7,243 bases of DNA from Bacteroidota bacterium (GTDB lineage: Bacteria > Bacteroidota > Bacteroidia > Bacteroidales > VadinHA17), in assembly GCA_030631445.1 (NCBI GenBank), contig DAOVLD010000079.1:1-7243 (forward strand). The letters are read 5' to 3'. The notes beneath the pieces are model-generated. The model was not told the origin of the DNA and made no database searches. It saw nothing but the letters and a program-made list of their open reading frames with translations. Positions 5,937-7,243 of the stretch are shown piece after piece (the stretch's first letter is position 1; each line of letters begins with the position of its first letter). Position numbers and translations under genes: made by a program.

Positions 5937-6491
5937 ATGACTGAAGAGATCATCATTGCAGGTTTTGGCGGACAGGGTGTTTTATCCATGGGTAAGATAC
6001 TTTGTTACTCAGGTGTAATGGAAGGGCAGGAGGTGAGTTGGATGCCTGCCTATGGACCCGAGATGAGAGGTGGAACAGCTAATGTTACTGTTATTCTGAG
6101 TGATAATAAGATCAGTTCACCGATATTAGATACATTTGATACTGCTATCATCCTTAACCAGCAATCGATGGACAAATTTGAATCTGCTGTTAAACCTGGT
6201 GGTTTACTTATATATGACGGAAACGGCATAACGCGACATCCTGAAAGAGAAGATATAAATATTTACAGAATAGATGCCGCCGAGGAAGCAACAAAGATGG
6301 GATCCACTAAAACCTTTAATATGATCGTTCTGGGTGGTTACCTTAAAGTTAAGAAGCTTTATAAATTAGAAAGTGTTATAAAAGGTCTTAAAAAATCGCT
6401 TCCTGAACGATACCACCACATGATACCTGTTAACGAAAAAGCTATCCACAGGGGACTGGAAATTATTAAAGAGGTAGCAACTGTAAATTGA
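5937..6491 (+). CDS. korC: 2-oxoacid:ferredoxin oxidoreductase gamma subunit
   Basis: This is the gamma chain of the oxidoreductase, which completes the alpha-beta-gamma-delta complex and contributes to the CoA and substrate region. The 184-residue protein has the family's N-terminal glycine-rich GFGGQGVLSMGK (9-20) and the signature PAYGPEMRGGTANV (37-50), with a Rossmann-like core, and it is of normal length. The ATG at 5937 gives the standard N-terminus MTEEIIIAGFGGQG; no Shine-Dalgarno site is seen and the leader is A/T-only just before the start. A 272-bp spacer with repeats and two hairpins separates it from beta, although this enzyme needs all its subunits. No TAnnTTTG promoter was found in that spacer, so read-through from upstream is most likely. 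It converges with the next gene across 206 bp. Confidence 0.93.
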   Translation: MTEEIIIAGFGGQGVLSMGKILCYSGVMEGQEVSWMPAYGPEMRGGTANVTVILSDNKISSPILDTFDTAIILNQQSMDKFESAVKPGGLLIYDGNGITRHPEREDINIYRIDAAEEATKMGSTKTFNMIVLGGYLKVKKLYKLESVIKGLKKSLPERYHHMIPVNEKAIHRGLEIIKEVATVN

Positions 6492-6503
6492 ATCCCGGCT
6501 TTC

Positions 6504-6534
6504 CTCGTAGTCCGACTCAAGTTCGGGCTCCGAG
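6504..6534. terminator. Strong 31-nt hairpin 12 nt after the gamma stop codon
   Basis: CTCG (6504-6507) pairs with CGAG (6531-6534). After one T-C mismatch, AGTCCGA (6509-6515) pairs with TCGGGCT (6523-6529), including one G-U pair, closing a 7-nt loop. The stem is 11 pairs long plus the mismatch. No T run follows, so it is not a classic Rho-independent terminator. It may instead protect the 3' end of the operon mRNA or belong to the repeat family in this spacer. Which of these applies is an inference. Confidence 0.5.
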
Positions 6535-6656
6535 TAATTTATACCGTGGACTGGGCTCCGAGTTGTTGTTACCCGGTTTAGTCGTACCACGAACTGAAGC
6601 CTGCCCGGCTTATTTGACGGGTCGGAGCACGACAGATTCAAGTTCTGGCTCTGGGT
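6517..6656. repeat. Dispersed GC-rich repeat (TCAAGTTCGGGCTCCGAGT and relatives)
   Basis: Copy A (6517-6535) is TCAAGTTCGGGCTCCGAGT. Copy B shares an exact 11-nt core, GGGCTCCGAGT, at 6553-6563, 28 nt after the core of A (6525-6535). Copy C (6638-6656) is TCAAGTTCTGGCTCTGGGT, matching A at 16 of 19 positions. A partial inverted relative lies near 6620-6632. This looks like a degenerate intergenic repeat family. Confidence 0.6.
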
Positions 6657-6697
6657 TGCTTAAAAAAAACTGACTAGCAGGTCCAAGTATCTATATC

Positions 6698-7243
6698 CTA
6701 TTTCCTTAAAGCAGCTTTTGTAAAGAGATATTCCGGAATTTCTTTATCAAATTCAATTTCATCGATGATAAATTCTGTTCCATCACCTTTTTTAAGCATA
6801 TCTTTAAAGACAATTTTCTTTGGATACCAACGGTTCCCCATTTTTGTAATATCTTTTAGCTCTGTTTTTTTCAATAGCTTTCCGCTTTTTGCATACAGCT
6901 CTTCTTTTAATGGAATATAGCGAACTTTATCCACCCAAACTTTACGGATTTGATAATTTACTTCAGCAGTTTTTGCCTGTAGTTCTACAATCCAGCAATC
7001 CCGTTCATCAACAATTTCAGAGCCAATTACTCCTGCATCATAATCTTCAAGCAATTCAACGTTATCCATCATATCTTCATAAGAAAGATCAGATCCCATT
7101 AATGATTGTTTGAGCATATGTCCTGAAATCTGGATTGTTCTGTCAGAACCGGGTGAATATATCCAAAGCTTATCTTCCAGCTTAAGCATCTTGGTGCCTT
7201 TTTCCCGAGCAGGAGCAAGGTATTCGGTGAATGATTTTTCATC
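6698..7243 (-). CDS. LolA-like outer membrane lipoprotein-sorting protein, N-terminus beyond window
   Basis: The family is predicted to act in the periplasm in carrying or sorting lipoproteins or lipids, with a LolA-like open beta-barrel fold. The frame is open to the right edge of the window (first visible residues DEKSFTEYLAPAREKG), so the ATG at 7189-7187 is internal. There are 181 visible C-terminal residues, and the signal peptide and first strands are missing. Landmarks are LWIYSPGSDRTIQISGHML and the conserved MGSDLSYEDM (visible 49-58), followed by alternating beta-strand stretches such as DCWIVELQAK, IRKVWVD and RWYPKKIVF. The protein ends normally at TAG (6700-6698). Relatives often sit beside MMPL/RND or ABC export genes, and any such partner would be outside this window. 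It converges with the oxidoreductase operon and is not obviously linked to it in function. Confidence 0.82.
   Translation of the reverse strand, partial: DEKSFTEYLAPAREKGTKMLKLEDKLWIYSPGSDRTIQISGHMLKQSLMGSDLSYEDMMDNVELLEDYDAGVIGSEIVDERDCWIVELQAKTAEVNYQIRKVWVDKVRYIPLKEELYAKSGKLLKKTELKDITKMGNRWYPKKIVFKDMLKKGDGTEFIIDEIEFDKEIPEYLFTKAALRK

Larger units (their letters stand above)
6492..6697. other. 206-bp GC-richer structured spacer between convergent genes
   Basis: Frames that run through this spacer look like artefacts, because they read repeat and hairpin sequence and match no family I know. It holds a strong hairpin (6504-6534), three related repeat copies (6517-6535, 6553-6563, 6638-6656), and smaller stems such as CCCG/CGGG (6604-6607/6618-6621), GAACT/AGTTC (6591-6595/6641-6645) and CGTGG/CCACG (6545-6549/6587-6591). 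A run of eight A (6662-6669) would be a T run for the minus-strand gene, but its stem is only about 3 bp. Confidence 0.6.

Noticed and set aside
6488..6673. 61-residue plus-strand reading frame after the gamma subunit
   Set aside because: It reads through the repeat and hairpin sequence, overlaps the gamma stop region, and has no family resemblance. A minus-strand frame at 6366-6641 is likewise mostly a shadow of the gamma gene.
6661..6680. Minus-strand terminator for the LolA-like gene (T run after CTGCTAGTCAG)
   Set aside because: The eight-T run is real on that strand, but the stem is only about 3 bp, too weak to call a terminator on its own.
7187..7189. Minus-strand ATG as the start of the LolA-like gene
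   Set aside because: The frame continues to the window edge with sequence typical of the family (FTEYLAPAREKG), and a periplasmic protein should begin with a signal peptide, which is not here.

Overview
The window looks like a chromosome segment from an anaerobic or fermentative member of the Bacteroidota. The main reasons are AT-rich leaders with almost no Shine-Dalgarno sites, a TAnnTTTG-type promoter, a LolA-like outer-membrane lipoprotein-sorting protein, and intergenic spacers full of short degenerate repeats. This assignment is an inference from style and gene content, because no rRNA or other marker gene is present.

Layout, left to right. (1) 1-1611 (+): the C-terminal three quarters of a fused ADP-forming acyl-CoA synthetase; its N-terminus lies before the window. 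(2) 1612-1980: a 369-bp spacer with a strong hairpin terminator and several short tandem repeats. (3) 1981-3306 (+): a complete class I/II PLP-dependent aminotransferase. (4) 3307-3524: a spacer with a CTTTGCG repeat array and a good promoter candidate. (5) 3525-6491 (+): a four-subunit 2-oxoacid:ferredoxin oxidoreductase in the order delta (ferredoxin), alpha, beta (TPP), gamma. Gamma is set apart from beta by 272 bp of repeats and hairpins. (6) 6492-6697: a GC-richer, hairpin-rich spacer between convergent genes. (7) 6698-7243 (-): the C-terminal part of a LolA-like protein whose N-terminus lies beyond the window.

Together the first three loci can form a complete route for energy conservation from amino acids. 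The aminotransferase makes a 2-oxoacid, the oxidoreductase converts it to acyl-CoA with CO2 and reduced ferredoxin, and the ADP-forming synthetase converts acyl-CoA to the free acid with ATP. The steps can also run in reverse, making amino acids from branched-chain or aryl acids. The sequence does not fix the substrate. Subunit naming varies between databases: the alpha subunit is usually called VorB in Bacteroidota (KorA elsewhere), and the other subunits are named here by the Kor scheme (KorB beta/TPP, KorC gamma, KorD ferredoxin).

The protein-coding content belongs to known families. The least explained part of the window is the intergenic DNA. Every spacer longer than 200 bp carries a different short-period repeat, and the beta-gamma spacer holds two copies of a 19-nt hairpin on either side of an inverted pair of 8-nt repeat arrays. 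I see no CRISPR array, tRNA, rRNA, transposase or phage gene.
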